Positions 23,109-37,400 of a stretch of DNA of 64,000 nucleotides are shown in pieces. Position numbers and translations under genes: made by a program. Numbering within the stretch: position 1 is the stretch's first letter; the number at the start of each line of letters is the position of its first letter. Under the pieces are notes generated by a model. It had not been told where the DNA came from. It was given only the letters and a program-made list of their open reading frames with translations, and ran no database searches. The stretch is from Trogon surrucura. Taxonomy: Eukaryota; Chordata; Aves; Trogoniformes; Trogonidae. The stretch lies in the NCBI GenBank assembly GCA_020746105.1, contig CM036618.1, positions 12,507,001-12,571,000 of the forward strand, given 5' to 3'.

Positions 23109-25154
23109 GCTGAAGCGTGATTTCAGTTGCATTAGTCCAGAGGACATATTTGGGAGTAGATTCCAGAGAGCTGACTACAGACAAAACAGATCATGAGATA
23201 AAAACACATGTTGCCTGTGAGGCAAGTCACCCTCAAAAGTTAACTGTGATGCAGAACGGTGCCCTGCTACCCACTAACTTTCTCTCTGTCAGGCAGCTGA
23301 AGTGGTAGTGAGAAAGAGGTGCTGCTGATAGGCAATAGCAGAGCACTGCAAGAGGGAATTTGAAGGGGCAGCAGCAGCAGATGAAATGGAGAAGGAACCC
23401 AGAAGCAGGCAGGAAAGGCAGCAACAGTGTTTTGCATGGATCAGCTCATGAAAGGGATGAATGAGGAAACAGTGGCACCTACCCAATGGCAAGGTGGAAA
23501 ACCCACTGCAATATGCAATGCCTCAGCGTGGAGGAACTTGCAATGACATTGCGACATCACTCCTGAGCTAACTGTAAGTGAACTGGAAGACTTAGACACA
23601 TACAAGGGCTTCAGACACGGAGCCCAGTGTGGTGTAGGCACCAGTTCACTGGCTCAGTTCATGGAAGTTGTGTAACTGCTGGGATGACATTGCTCTCTAT
23701 TTGGCTTGCACATACAGATGTGATCATTTGGTTTTCAGCTCCATGACAAGTTCAATCAGTGACTGTTCCAGCCCCATCATTTCACAATCAATTACTCAGT
23801 GCAGTCAGATCTTAATTTTTTTATTTCTTTTTTTTTTTTTAATGCACTTTGTACAGATATAGGATACATTATTAAGTTTTGATGGTTTTGGATTCAGAGG
23901 AAAAATTTGACCAAAGTTCTTTCATAGTTATAAGGAAGCAGTTACTTTTTAATAATTGCTCATATTTCATGCCATCATGATTTATATTATTTATAACTTA
24001 GGCCTTAATTTTACATTCTGATTATGTGAATGACTGCAGCATCTGCATTTACTGGGACTTTGAACACAATAGAGTGAAGGATGTATTTACAGGTTTAAAG
24101 TCATACATATTGTTTACCTGTCAAGCATCCCATTCAATCGTTAATTACGTAGTAGTCAACAGGTATCATCTTTAATGTATTATCACTAAACGTGGTCTCC
24201 TAAACAAAACTCCATGGTCAAACACTGAGCATTTGATGATGTGGGAAGCAGAAACTGACACTGAAATCAGGATCTAGCATTCACTAGTAAATGCAATGGT
24301 TTTGAAATTACCAAATATTTTAGTGACAAAATTAGAATTAAGGTTGAATAGTTCCTAGTTACAAGACATACAGTCTAACTACTTTATAGGCTGGATTTCC
24401 AGTCTACAATAGAAACATATTTTAATATGTCCTTAAAATCAGTTTATTCAAGCAGTTAGCACATAAAATATATGATGCGGTCAAACTGATGAAGTTTTAA
24501 TTTGAAAGTAACATGTTACCATAGTTGTTGATTTTAAAACATTAGAAGTCAGATAAAACCTCCTCCAAACTGGTTTTATAGTTGAGATCCGCTTGCAAAA
24601 TACTTTCAGGATGCAGAAACGAATAAAATAGATAGCAAACCATAGTGATTTCTGAAAGCGTTAAAAGTATTTTATGTCAGTGATACCTACTTTGTTCCTC
24701 TCACTTTGGACCTCACAGACTGATAAGAAAGGAAAAGCGCTATAACCCAGAAGTAAAACTGTTGCGTGATTATAACCCTGACAACCTCCTCCTAATGAGC
24801 TTCCCTGCAGATAGAGAGAAGAAACAGCTTTGATCTTTGGGAGTGAAGGATCTGAATGAACCACTGTTTTAAGGAAAGGAATCTGATTAGGTCTACTCTC
24901 CTAGTAATCAAAGTCACAAGCTACCATTTGAGGTATTTGTGAAATTCAGATAAGATTAGTTGCTCCTTGGATAAGCCACTGCAGTCAGTAGGAGCTAATT
25001 TTGTCTGGGATATGACCACAGGAAGTATCACAATGGGAAATGAAGAATAATCTTGGTGAGTATTTTACAGGGTATAGTGCCTCCTATTAGAAAATGTAAA
25101 ACAACTTTAAAGGTTTGTAATCACTCTCATGATTAACAATTCTCTCTCATCAAC

Positions 25155-25258
25155 TTCATCATCATTATTACCATTGTTTGACAATGTGCTTTAAGCTGTA
25201 TGAAATTTAAACGAAAGGCAGTCCCATCTCTAAGTAGTTCAGATGATAAAAAGGACAC
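25155..25258 (-). mobile_element. Ancient MIR-like SINE 3' relic
   Basis: The plus strand reads 'catcatcattattaccattg', 'tgtgctttaagctgtatgaa', 'aaaggcagtcccatctctaa' and 'gtagttcagatgataaaaag'. This is the complement of the 3' block found in forward orientation at 13.7 kb. It is weak and short. Confidence 0.4.
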
Positions 25259-28200
25259 ATTTACTTCTTATATAACTCCTCTAAATTTTGTTAAACTGCC
25301 TTATTTATGCTAGAGTCATATTTATTTTGAGAGTAGCTCTTACATTTGGTAAACATGGATATTAAACAGATGTACATATGTGTATAATGAATAAGAAATA
25401 AGCTGACATCATATCGATTTCTTCTTCCTTATCATTTCTTTGATCCTCTGGAAATGGGATAGAATGACATCTCCAGAACTGACAAGCTGGGAGGCAAAAA
25501 TAGGCATATTGATCATTTAAGGAAATTAATGTTTAGAGAAATGGGGGATATCCGAATAAGAACATTTCTGTTGAAGTATTCAGTTTTCTGAACTGAAGTA
25601 CAATTCAAATTTGGGTCAGAACGTCTCTTTCTTGCTCTGTTACCTCTGGCCACCAAAAAAACCACACAGCACATGTCTTTTTTCTTATTGAAAATTTTAA
25701 TAAGGATACCCTTGAAAAACAAGAGTGGCCATTTAGATATATAAAGGGAATAAGATAAATTTGAATTAGGTAAAAGAAACCCAAACTGTAAGTTTTAGAT
25801 TATTCTGAATAGTTTTTTGTCAAGTAATAATAATAGTTTTATACGTAAAAAAAAGTATAATATCTGTTCAGCAAAATTCTTCCCATTGCTAAACAAAGGT
25901 ATTCAACTGAACAGATTCTGACATTTAAGGGTCATACAAAGGACCCAGAAATGTATTTTTTTCTTTTGAAGCTATTATAAACTACCTACACTAATTTCAG
26001 TCAGATTTTGAGACAGATTTGTAGGGGATAGGGGGGTTGCGGAGATCAGTGACTCATTTCAAGCTGTCACTGTTGTTTGTGGTCAGCCAGAAGCGACTGA
26101 TAACAGACTATTATCTGCTAAGAGAAAAGGAGGGCAAGAAAAGGCTTATGTTTTGTTGTTTGTTTAAAATGAATTACCCCTATCAAAATGCAGCCTTGAG
26201 AATTTAATTAAGCAGCTGCCTAAATACTGATATTTAAGGATGTTAGGTATCCCGTGTCAGCCCACTAAACAAATGGCACTATAAAGATGCAAACTGCTTT
26301 GTTTGATTGAAGACTGATCTTTTTCTTTACTTAGTCCTAAAACCATCTGGCTATGTTTGGAGAATGTGGGATGGTAGCTACTCTAACTCTTATCTAATGA
26401 TAAGACTCTCACTGTCAAACGTGCACCAAAAGGCAAATATTACACTTTTAGGCTTATAAAGTCTTCTTGTGTCTGTCATGAAAGAGTATGTTATGAAGAC
26501 AATAAATTCCAAAGCCTAAGTGATAGTATCTTTCAGTGATGTGAAATTTCCAGATCTTTCAGTGTGAATCCAGAACAGTGAAATTTCTTTAAGAGGCAGT
26601 ATTCGTCTAGTTACACTGAGAGGACCAGATAATTTGAGGTTTTTCAGTTATTATACAATTGTCTCCAAAATTAAAGAGGGGCTGATTCTCAACATTTTCT
26701 GAAGAAATGGGCCTCCTTCCAAGTTGGGTTTTTGGTAGTTTGGGGTTTTTTTTTTCTGCTCAAATACCTGAAATTAAAAGCCATTCATGAAAAAGTTGGC
26801 TCTAGGAACTCAGTTTCATAGCCCTTCACAATTCTGTCCATGCCAAGAATCTTACATCACTTCATTTCCTTATATTCTCACTCTGCAGTACCAGTCTGCA
26901 CTGCTTCCACTTTCATTTCCAACTGTGTTGTCTACACTGCCACTTCAAATTAGGACTTTTTTTCCTAGCACTGCTCCTCACCTGGCACCATTTTTCATTT
27001 ACTTTCCTTTCAACAGCCTGTTTTTCCCGACAGCCTCTTAGAAGAAAACTCACATACAAATCCACATTCTGTAGCAGCCTTAGTTCTAACTTCTACGTCA
27101 AGAAAATAATAGAGTGTAGGAAAAAAAAAAACCAGTTACCAATTGATGATTGTAGAAACACCTGGAGAGAAAGAAGAAGAGTTATATTAACACAGTCATG
27201 CTCTGTGTGGATTGTCAGCAGTTCCCTATGGATACCAAGGGGCCGTGAACTACAGTGTGGGTGTCACCAGCCAAAATTATTTATGTAAATTGTCCTCACT
27301 TAAGTAAGAGCTTTAGTTTGGACAGTTATGATTCACCAAAAGCTTGGAGGAAAAATACTGATTTTGTCTGAATCTAACTGTGTATATTTATATTTGTGAC
27401 TAATTCAGTGTAATAGGTACAGTAAGTACATTAAAGATGTTGGTGCACATCTCCCTTATACGAGACTAGATTTAGCTTTTTGACACTAGATTTAGCCTAG
27501 ACCCCAGGGCTCACTGTTTCCACAGCACATGCACTTCATAGCTTTTACTGAGAAAAAGTTGAGGTCATAGATGATAAGTTCACACATCTGTGAAAGTGAA
27601 TAACTAACAGCAAAATTCTTATTAAATTACAAATTAGTGTAAAAGAGGATTTAATAGCTTGATTTTTCTGTTGAATGTGATTTGCCTTTGCTGGCACTGT
27701 GTTATTATTTTTTCCCCTTTTCCAATTCATGCTTTTACAAAAAGAGTATATTACTTTTAAGAGGTCGTTATTCTTTTCGGTTGTTTGATGAAGTTTGGAA
27801 GAATTTAGTTTCTTCAAAAGAAGGATGTTCATCTCATGTTGGCCCTTCAGATAAAATCAGATAGGATTTGTCTGTTGCTTGAAGAAGCTTAACTATCACT
27901 AAATGTTTCTACTGAGGTTTGGGAGTTTTTTGTTGGTTTTTTTTTTCTTTACTGGAAGAAAGAAAATGCTATTCACTGTATTTCTGCATGGTTCTGAACA
28001 GAGGCTCTGAAGGGGAGAATATTACAGCCTTTTTATATTGGTAAATGAGAATGGAAACACTGAGGTTCAGAACCTCTGCTGTAAAGCACCAGGGGATGCA
28101 TCTCACGTTACTGGACACACTTACGTACGTGGTTATATTTTTGCAAGTCCAATAGACGTTGAACTAATTTATGTATATTCCTAGGGTCAGAGATTTAAGT

Positions 28201-31019
28201 GATGCTCCACTATTACAGTGATGCTCTATCCAGGTGGATGCTGGATGCCTGCTAAGTGGCCAGCAATTGCACAATCAGACTGCATATTTTTCTCCCATAT
28301 ATATTACTTCCTGATTAATAACATGAAATGAGGTTAAATACCAAATGAGCTCATTTTACAGGTGCATAAATATAAAAACTGTGCTCCAGGAATGCACCAT
28401 GACTGTAGCGTGCATTAATTTCTTTGCCAAAAAGCCATGGGAAGGAAAAAGAACTATTATCTAGAGTATACACTTGCATAATCTACAGCAATGTAAGTAT
28501 GCTATAAGCAGTGAAAGACAGGTTTCTTGAAGAAAATGAATATTGAGCAGTTTGGTCCCAAATCGCCACCTTATGCGCAAGTACATATCAGTCATCATAT
28601 TCCACAAACTACATCTGTGAACGTATTTTAGGTGTAAAGCAGAAAACAGCTTTTGCTATTGGCTGTCAAGACATTCCCTAAAATTCAAAAAATCTGGAAC
28701 ATCCGCATCCCATAGAGACTCACAAAGAGAACTGGTTTGGGAACTGATTTGCCTGAACCTGGAATGTAGTGTTGATAAATCCATATGAAAGGGCTGTAAG
28801 GATTTTGATCAAGAGAGCTGACTTTCTTTTGGCTCTTATAACAACTAATAAGATTTGTAAGTGTTGGTTAAGAGAGGGATCCAGTTTTGAACAGCAAGAA
28901 AAATACATACTTCGAGACAAAAATAAATTATTATGACTTCTTAAGAAGCCTTCAGTTTTTGCTATTTGGCGTATAAACACCTTTTTAACTGTAAAATTAC
29001 ATACAGAATAAAGAATATAGCAGTGTGTTGTTTTGTTTTTTTTCTCAAGGGGTTTAAATTTGATCTTATATTAGTAAGTTAAGTGTGTTCACTTCTACAA
29101 GACATGACAGCTTGTAGTAAAAAAAGAGTTTAAAGGTGAAAGGGTTATCAACTGAAGAAAATTGTCCTAACACCAGTTGCCTACAATCATGGCCAGAAGA
29201 ATTGTACGATTTTAAATGAGAACGATAAATTTTCTGTGCTAAATATAAAACAAAATAATATGATTTATTCAAAAGAATTCCTGTCTTGCATTTGTCCCTC
29301 ACACATTCAAAGTAATAAAATTCTTTGTTTTGAAAGAGAATGTCTTTACAAAAGCCTTCAGCTTTTTCCTGAAGACAAAGACCTGTGCTGTCTTTTGTTT
29401 CTAATTCTAATGTGCTTGTGCATGCATGAGTGTGTATATGTATATCTATATCAATGTGTCCAGACATATTTTCAGTGTATGCATGGAACATATAGATAAC
29501 CACACATGCAGAAAACCAATAGTTAAACAGTCTGGTTTGAAGTCTTTTGAACTACAGACACTTCAAGCAGAATTCATCAGGATTAGGTCAAATTCTTTGA
29601 CCTGCTCGCTTTTAAACAGTAGTAGATCTGTTTTATTAGATGAATTTACAAAGGCAATATTGCTGCTGTTATGCAGTAAGTATTGGTTTTATCTGTCATC
29701 TTTAAACCATGTTTTAGAACACTTTATTGTTCTTATGGATGAACATTAAAAAGAAGGGAAAAAAAACAAAACAAAACAAAACAAATCCTTGCTCTCTCTT
29801 CAGTATAGCTGCATTCAACTGGGAGTGTCATATGGTATCACAGACTTCCCTCTTTACCATAGACAAAGACGTTCTTTTGTGGCTTAATTTCTTCTTCTGT
29901 AAGAAGTGTTAAAATAGAAGTATTAGTGGAATTCCACGTCTGTGAGTGAACTGTTAGTCATAGGGATTGAACCAAGGCACTGAACAACTGAAGCTTTTCT
30001 CTCTCCATGATGAGAGACCTCAAGCTACAGGCTAAGCGGGAGCAGGAACTCTCTAAACACCTGGGAATCATTTCAAGACTCTCACTTGCCCACAATATGC
30101 CTTTGATTTGCCTTAAAAAGCATGGAGGAAGATTATGAAAAGGAGGAAGGATAACAGGACTGCTGACTCCACAACTAGGATTAGATGGATGCATCCACTG
30201 AGCACCCCAAGAGGTAGAGAATAAAGCTTGTAACTTGATGTGCATTTAATAAAACTGAAATTAAAGTCTCAGTCTGAATATGGGCTCAAATCAGATCATT
30301 TTAGCAACCTGAATAATTTCCTTTCTCTAGCTCTGAGACAATGCTATATGTTAACCACTTCCCTCATACTCAAAACAAAGAGCTGCATTGAGGCCATCCA
30401 TAGGCCATTAACCCTGCCCCATACCAGCTCCCAGGCTGTGTCCAGGGCAGTCTGAGTCAGTGTCCAGCAACCTGAGCCAAGGACAACGCAGGACAGGTTG
30501 TCAAATTTCCTTACGCAGTTCGTTTTACTACCACAGTCACGGGGCTTAGATCCCTGGTCGTCACTTCTTGTCACATTGGTTACACTTGCCTATCCTGCTT
30601 CTGATTTTTGCCTCTGTTTCCTGCTGGGTAACGTCATAAGAACATTTATTACTGGAGAACTGTATGAGTACGACATGAAACAATACCTGAGATTTATTAA
30701 AATAAAGAGTAGGAACAAGAAACTTGGATTAAGTCAGATGTGGAACTTGAAAGATTGTATACCTTTGTGAAGAAATTTAAGACAATTTACAGCTCCTTGC
30801 CTCAGAGCATAGAAACGGAAGCGGATATTAGAAAAAAAATGTATTAATCAGTGACATTACAAATAAGAAAGCACATGAAAATCTGGGGTGCTTGAAACTC
30901 TACAGAACTGAAAGGATTAAATTCCTGACATAATTGTATGAGGAAGCTGAATCTTGAAGTTCCATGTCCAAGCTTCTCTGTTTTTTGATAGATGGTGCAA
31001 GTAAGAGTACAAAACCTGT
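25259..31019. other. Long AT-rich stretch, no supported gene
   Basis: It includes a small (AAAAC)n array at 29759-29785. A 145-codon minus-strand frame at 29066-29503 lacks any recognisable domain. The interval 26040-26260 looks motif-dense and is raised as a possible conserved element. Nothing else recognised. Confidence 0.45.
29759..29785. repeat. (AAAAC)n microsatellite
   Basis: An A-run followed by four 'caaaa' units. Confidence 0.85.
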
Positions 31020-31495
31020 GGTTGGGAACCAGCTCTGCAGAAATGTCCTGGAAGTCTGGGCAGGGGAAATTGCAGGAGCCAACAGTGTTGTGGCAGCAGC
31101 CAGGGCCACCAGCAGGCTGCAGGCCAGGAGCTCTGGGGTTGGAATCATCCCTGGAGCACTTATCTCTGAGGAGAGGATGAAGGAACTGTGTTTGTTCAGC
31201 CTGGGTACGGGGCAGCTTTGGGGGACCCAATAACAGCTGGCCTGTGCCTTAGCAGAGTAGCTAGAAGGTGGATTGCTTACTGCTGATCTTGGTGAGAGGA
31301 TGAAAACTGAAACAAAAGGGGTTAAGCAAAGATGTACTTAGAGGAGAGGTTGTGCAAGCTCCATCCTTGGAAGTTTCCAAGAACCAACTATAAAAAACCC
31401 TGAGCAACCTGATCTGACCTCTTAGAAGACCCTGCTTTGAACCTCCCAGGTCAGTCCCTTCCATGCTGAATTATTCTCTGATCCTATAATCCTAC
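31020..31495 (+). mobile_element. Old CR1 LINE 3' fragment
   Basis: It starts with relics of the '...gaaccagctctgcagaaatg' and 'aggagccaacagtgttgtgg' blocks and continues through 'gaggagaggatgaaggaact' and 'gtgtttgttcagcctggg'. It ends with 'gagcaacctgatctgacctc' and a degraded terminal octamer region, 'ttattctctgatcctataat'. It is internally deleted and no frame survives. Confidence 0.78.
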
Positions 31496-34400
31496 AAGTT
31501 CAAACTGAATCACTAGTAACCAGTGTTTTGTGTATTTATTTGCAGTAAAAACTCCAACTTTCTCAGATCAATCATAAACATCATAGTTTTATTAAGGACA
31601 GTAACTGTGGGGGTTTTTTTAATGTGTAACTTTTTTTCTTGTAATGCAAATCCTATGGTATAAATCCAACTTCAATTTAGCATTGCATTTTATGTTCAAA
31701 CCAGAAAAAATGTTAGAAAGAAAGAACGACAAACCAGATCCTCAGCAGTTGCCTAACTCTAAGCACAGAAGCCAACCAAACCAGCAACAGGGTAGTGCCA
31801 AAGATCATCAGAACACTCTGCCAGAGAAAAAGTCTTAGGACTAGCTTTTGCTACTGGAAAACCCCAGACAAATGCCTGGCAAAGAACTGGCCCTGGACTT
31901 ACACATTGTTATTGTGGAGGAGGGAATGATGACACAGTTTCCTGCACAATATTTATACACTCATGCCCTGGAGCCTTGGCTTCTCACTTCAGTGCATATA
32001 AGAAAACTAACCACAGAAAAGGCATTTCTGTTGCCTAAGGTGTCACTGTGACTGTTTGTACTTTTTCTTTTCTATTTTACATCAAATTCCTAGATTCCCA
32101 TACTGACCTTAAATGAATGGGAAGATGCCACCATCACACTAAGTTTGCCATCCCCAAGGGCAAAACAGGCAGTAGTTAATGGAGAAATAAGGTCATCCGA
32201 AAGGTGATATGAGGTGCTGCAGTCAGACAGCTGTGAATGAAGTCATTCTCCTGACTCCCTGCTAGAAGGGTTTTATCCTTCTTACTCATCTTATTCCCAT
32301 ACAGACAGTGATGCTTCTATTGCTGTGAAATTACAGCAAAAGTCAGTCCTTTATGTGTGTTAGCACATGCAGGCTCCTAGACTTACAGATGTCTTTTGGG
32401 ATAAAGGCATATAGGTATAGCTTGTACAAGTCATGTCAAACCCATAATTCCAATGTCATTTCATATACACACTTGTTACAAAGTCACCAAAAGGTATTTC
32501 TCGCAGGGCATTGACTCATTTTCTTTTCATCTTTGCAACTGTTCCTGGACTATGTGTGGGTTTTGAGGATGGGCTTTCATTGTGAACTAGATTTAGATTA
32601 TTGTGAATAAACTGAGGTATCTAGCATTACAGAGAGAAATTAGTAAAACTCTGAGAGAAAGAAGATGATTTATTAATGTGATAAGCACACAGATAACTTC
32701 TTGTAAAAGATTTTGTGATTATGCTTAAAACTTTATGAGTGTTTCCTGAAATGTGCAACAAAACTCTCTTTATAGGTAAAGCTACATTAGTTAAAAAGCT
32801 GCTTTTCAGGTGATCTGAGTGGCAGAGTTATAGTAGTATTTATTTTTTCTAATTAAAAGATACGATAACTGAGTTTATGATCCTGATATGCTAAATTCCA
32901 TGCATTGATATACCAGGAGACAGTTCAGGAAGAAAGGCAAAATGCTGAAAAAGTAAAAGATTCTATAAGTTATTTTCACAGGTAATCTATCAAGCTGGCA
33001 GCAGAGATTATTTTTATGCTTCAGTCTCTGAATAAATCACACTACTAAAGAAACACAGATCATTTTCAATCTAAAAGAATAGTGTATACAAGGTGAAATA
33101 GGTTCTTATATTGATGTAGCAAGGTAAAGTAATTGGGAAAAATGCAATTTACACTGGCATACTAAGATAGATCCACAGGTTTGCGATAATAGGAAGCATA
33201 TTAAGCAGCAGAAAATTGATTTTGTGTGGCAGGACCAGACTATTTGGAGCAAAACCTTTTCCCTTTCAAAAGTTTAACCGTTTTGATTAAAGATTTGCCA
33301 ACATGATATGTATTAGCTATTTACTTCTTGTTCCAGTCTCACATAACCTGACATGTATGCAGATAGTGTGATGGCAGAATACCAACACCAGTACTTTTAA
33401 AAGACAGCTGTTTCACTCAGCTCTTATTTAAAGTGCATGAAAATGGGTGTTTAGCTGTGAGCAAATGACAGCAGAGCAGAGGCCAAAAGAATGCTCTTGA
33501 ACGAGGCGGGAATGTTAAGATTTCTTAGTGTTTGCCATGAATTTTGTACTAGTGCCAGAGTAGTTTCTATGCAGACTTCTTGCAGAGTGAAACAGAAATG
33601 ATGGCTCTACTGCAGCTTTTTCTCAGTCTGTAGCAATTTATCAGCATGATACCAATCTCTGAAATGTCTCGCTGTTGTTCTTCTCTGAAAACACAATACA
33701 GTTAAGATAAACAGTGTTGCTTTGCAGAGAAAAGACAGAAGGATAAACACAGATTCTAAAGTGGCGATCACTTTTCTTCATTCTGAAAAATTTTTACTAG
33801 AAATGGAAGTTCATGGAGAAGGAAACAGTGAAGACGCAATTTCTCGGTCTTGGAAAAACTGAAGACTTAGTTTTATTTGCTACAGGAAAAGAGCTGCTAT
33901 TTTAAAAGTTCAATGTAAGTGAGACCATCTATAAAATAAAATAAAATAAAATAAAATAAAATAAAATAAAATAAAATAAATAAAATATCTCTCAGTACAA
34001 TTAGTCAGAGGCTACCCTGCTAAACTTATTTTTAAAAATAGTTATAGATTAAATAAATAAACCCCAGCGGAAGAGGAGTTATTCCTTTTGTGAGGAAAGA
34101 AGGGTTTAGAATACATAAGAATGAGCTATTTTTCCAGAAATTAGAAACATGGGGGGAAAAAAAACCAAAACGAAAAACAAACACGAAAAGAGAAAAATCT
34201 GAAAAGATAGCAGCAATTGAAATATTTACCAGCTAAACAAACAGTAACATCAGAAACATATAAACACCTTTCAAAAACCAAAATATTTACTGCAGTACAG
34301 CAGCTATTTGCCTTTGCAACATCTGAGAGTCTAGCACTATCGTTTTTCTGCAGAATGTTGCATTAACAGGCTTCCTTTAAAACCTAGAGGACGTAAAACA

Positions 34401-37400
34401 ATTCTTTGAAATACAGTCATTTTTCAAGGTCAAAACTGAAACTGCACTCCATTCTGTGGCATTTTAGAAGGCAGGACTGAAAACTCAGTGGGTTTTCCTT
34501 GCTTTAAGCTTCTTCCCACCTCGGGAAGGAAACGTAATTGTGTCATAGTCTGACTTCTTTTTTTTTCTGGAGACAAACAGGTGATCTCATTTTATCTAGC
34601 CTAGACATGTAAGAGTTTTCTGCCTAAATCTAAGCTGGTTAACCATTGCACTTCATAGCCAAAAGAAAGCAATAGATAACTCTTAGGAGCACAATTATTT
34701 CAACCTTTGATAGACATCTAACTTTTTGCCTAAACCAAGTTTTCTGAGAAAAAACCTGTGCGTGTCCCAGCTGTGTCAAAGAGACATGGTTGTTCACCTG
34801 TCTCCTTCCTTACCCTGGTTTCCATGCAGATCAAACTGGAGAGAAGCAAAATCACCCACCAGAGTTCAGGTTAGCTGCAATTAGGCATAATTGAGATGAT
34901 TTGTTATCTTCAATATTTGACATAATTAATTGTGTACAAAGAGACATTGAGGGGGTGTTGGGGTTCAGGCCTAAATGATTGAAGTTTTGTGTGACAATCT
35001 CACTAAAAATTAATTTTAGCATTTTTCATCTTTTGCTCCATGATTTCCTTGCACTATGCCAGACAATGTTTACAATGATTATACTGCGTAAAGTAGTCTT
35101 CGACGTCAACATCCATTACTTTGCACGTTGAAGATTTCTACCTGTTTATTCAACGTCTCCTCCAGGTATGCAACAGGTAAGTTAATTACAGCTAGGTAAA
35201 ATAAAATCAAATCTTCTTTTTGTCTTCGATGACAGGTAACCTTCCAGCACAATTTTCTTATAAACAAAAGGTCTGGAGGTTTTTGTGGGAAAAATATTGG
35301 AAGTCCAAATATTCAGAAGAACAATGGAGGTTTTTATACATCTCTCTATATAATTTGTTTATAGAATTCCCAGAACTAGTTTTCCATGTATTAAGTTACA
35401 GATTATGGTACTTTTAAAAAATCAGCAAGAATAAGAATGTTTATTCATGTTTGGGGAGCAGTGTGCAGAACAGCACCCAGAAAAATGGATACAATCCAGC
35501 TCAGGAATGATGCCTTTGAAACAAAATCTGTGGTGTAGAAATGAATAACTACTAGAGCACACGGCTGCCAACTCTGGAATTTAACATTCCCCGTTTCACT
35601 TAACCATAAAAAATGAAGAGGACCCATGTTCAAAGGCAAATGTAGTAAAACATTAAATTAATTTTATAGTGTGCACATTATAGGTCAAGCGTGTCTAAAA
35701 GTTCCCAAAGTAAACTGCAACAATGTCACTGAAAGATATTTAACATGGAATAACATAAGCAAATCACAATAATAAAAAAGACATTTCTATTGTCTCTCTC
35801 CTCTGTCTCTGCATTGTATTTTTAATAATAGATTAGGTAGTTTGGGGCATATATCAAAATCTTCCCTTGCTATTTCTGAGCTTAGTTCTAATGATTTAAT
35901 TCACACTGACTAAAATAGTATTCATAGTAAGGACTCATTCAGTTAAGGACTACTTTCTTTGAGACAACAAGAGCATTCCCACTACACCATAACATTACCA
36001 TACTTTGCATGTCAAGTTTACTTGTTTTTAATCATAAAAATCAGAACAGTTATGGCTATAGTCATCCTCTTTCCCAAACTCTAAGGGAAGCATCTTCAGA
36101 TTGGTTATAAAAATAGGGGTCCACTAACTCCAAGAACCCAGGGCAACAAATACTTGAGCTTGGTTACAGGCTCAAGAAGGGAAAATTACACATATTTTTA
36201 TGAAGCTAATGACATGAGCATAAAATAATAATTACCAGGTTGCTGTCATTCTTGAATAATACTCCTGTTCAACAGAACTAGAAGCATTCATTTCTGTTAT
36301 GCTTATCTTCAAATGGTTTATTTTCTTATTATAATATTAAGAAAATACAATTCCTATGAGAGAGGACCCAGCATTTACTAAGGAGAAATTTACAAAAGTT
36401 TTTATAGGCAATAGAATATCAGACGTACCGGAAAATCTGATACGAGAAGTAAAAGTCAAGCTGTGGATAACCTTGTTATGGCTCATTTTTCTCTCTCTGA
36501 AATGTTTTGATTCTTTATAGACACTACATTATTACCCATAGGTCATAGCTACCAGTAAGAAGTGAATTACATTTTAAAACTAATCAAAATACTGTGAAGT
36601 AATCCCAATTAGTCCAAAAGACTGAAGCACACAGCCAGACGTAAAGTCTTGGGGAATTGTTTGGTTCTGTTGTAAGGAAGATACAAATAAGGGACCTGAG
36701 ACATTTGAGATTTTCACTGAGGAAAAAAATAAAGAACACAAAAAGCAACAGTGACGGTTAAAACATGGGGAAAGCTACAATTTGTAGTTTGCATTATTTT
36801 GGTGCAAAGATTATAAATCAGTCAACAGCAAATTCTAAACACTGCTGACAGCGAGGAAAGTGATGGTGCATAGAAAGAAAAAAAGGAGGAGGGAGAATGA
36901 GACAGAGAGGATACAACAAGCAAAGGAATTCACATGGTGAAGGATCTAAAGTCAGTCAGTATATTTCAGAAGTATTCTTCTGGATTCCAATGGCTGTTCC
37001 ATGTAAAAGACCTCAGTATCTTTCAGATCTTCCTCCTCCTCTATTTTTTTTAAATGACATCATGCAGAAAGATCACCTAAGTTATAACCAGATTAATGAG
37101 TAAAAAGGCAGAGTCAACTGCACAAATGTGTAGTAGAAAGCAAGAGACCTAAGTAGCTGCTAGGAGCTTGAAGACCAGCTCTATCATCACTTAGTAGGTG
37201 GGACGTGGATAGTGATTGCTGGAACATAGCCAGATTTCAGAAATGCTCAGAATTTATGAGACTCCCCACTTATGCATAATTGAGACATTGGGAAAGTTAG
37301 CCTGGATTCCAAGATCTGCGATAGTAACCATGCAAAATTCAGTAGGTTTGGAACTTGTGAATGACACAGACATTTAAAACAACATTTCATAATTATTTAT

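Larger units (their letters stand above)
19301..25154. other. Long AT-rich stretch, no supported gene
   Basis: It contains T26 at 19404-19429, a G/T-rich patch at 23030-23108, and a somewhat more GC-rich interval at 23280-23660 with no recognised identity. One exon-like open stretch on the minus strand (20079-20356) is discussed as a weak finding. No other coding or repeat signal. Confidence 0.45.

Noticed and set aside
23280..23660. Slightly GC-richer block with overlapping short frames
   Set aside because: Considered as a retroelement or exon relic, but no motif, terminal repeat or domain could be identified.
28030..28095. Possible MIR-like block ('atggaaacactgaggttcag')
   Set aside because: Only one short block matches and nothing collinear flanks it.
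29066..29503. 145-codon minus-strand open frame
   Set aside because: No domain, signal or splice context. One or so frame of this length is expected by chance in 64 kb of such composition (rough estimate).
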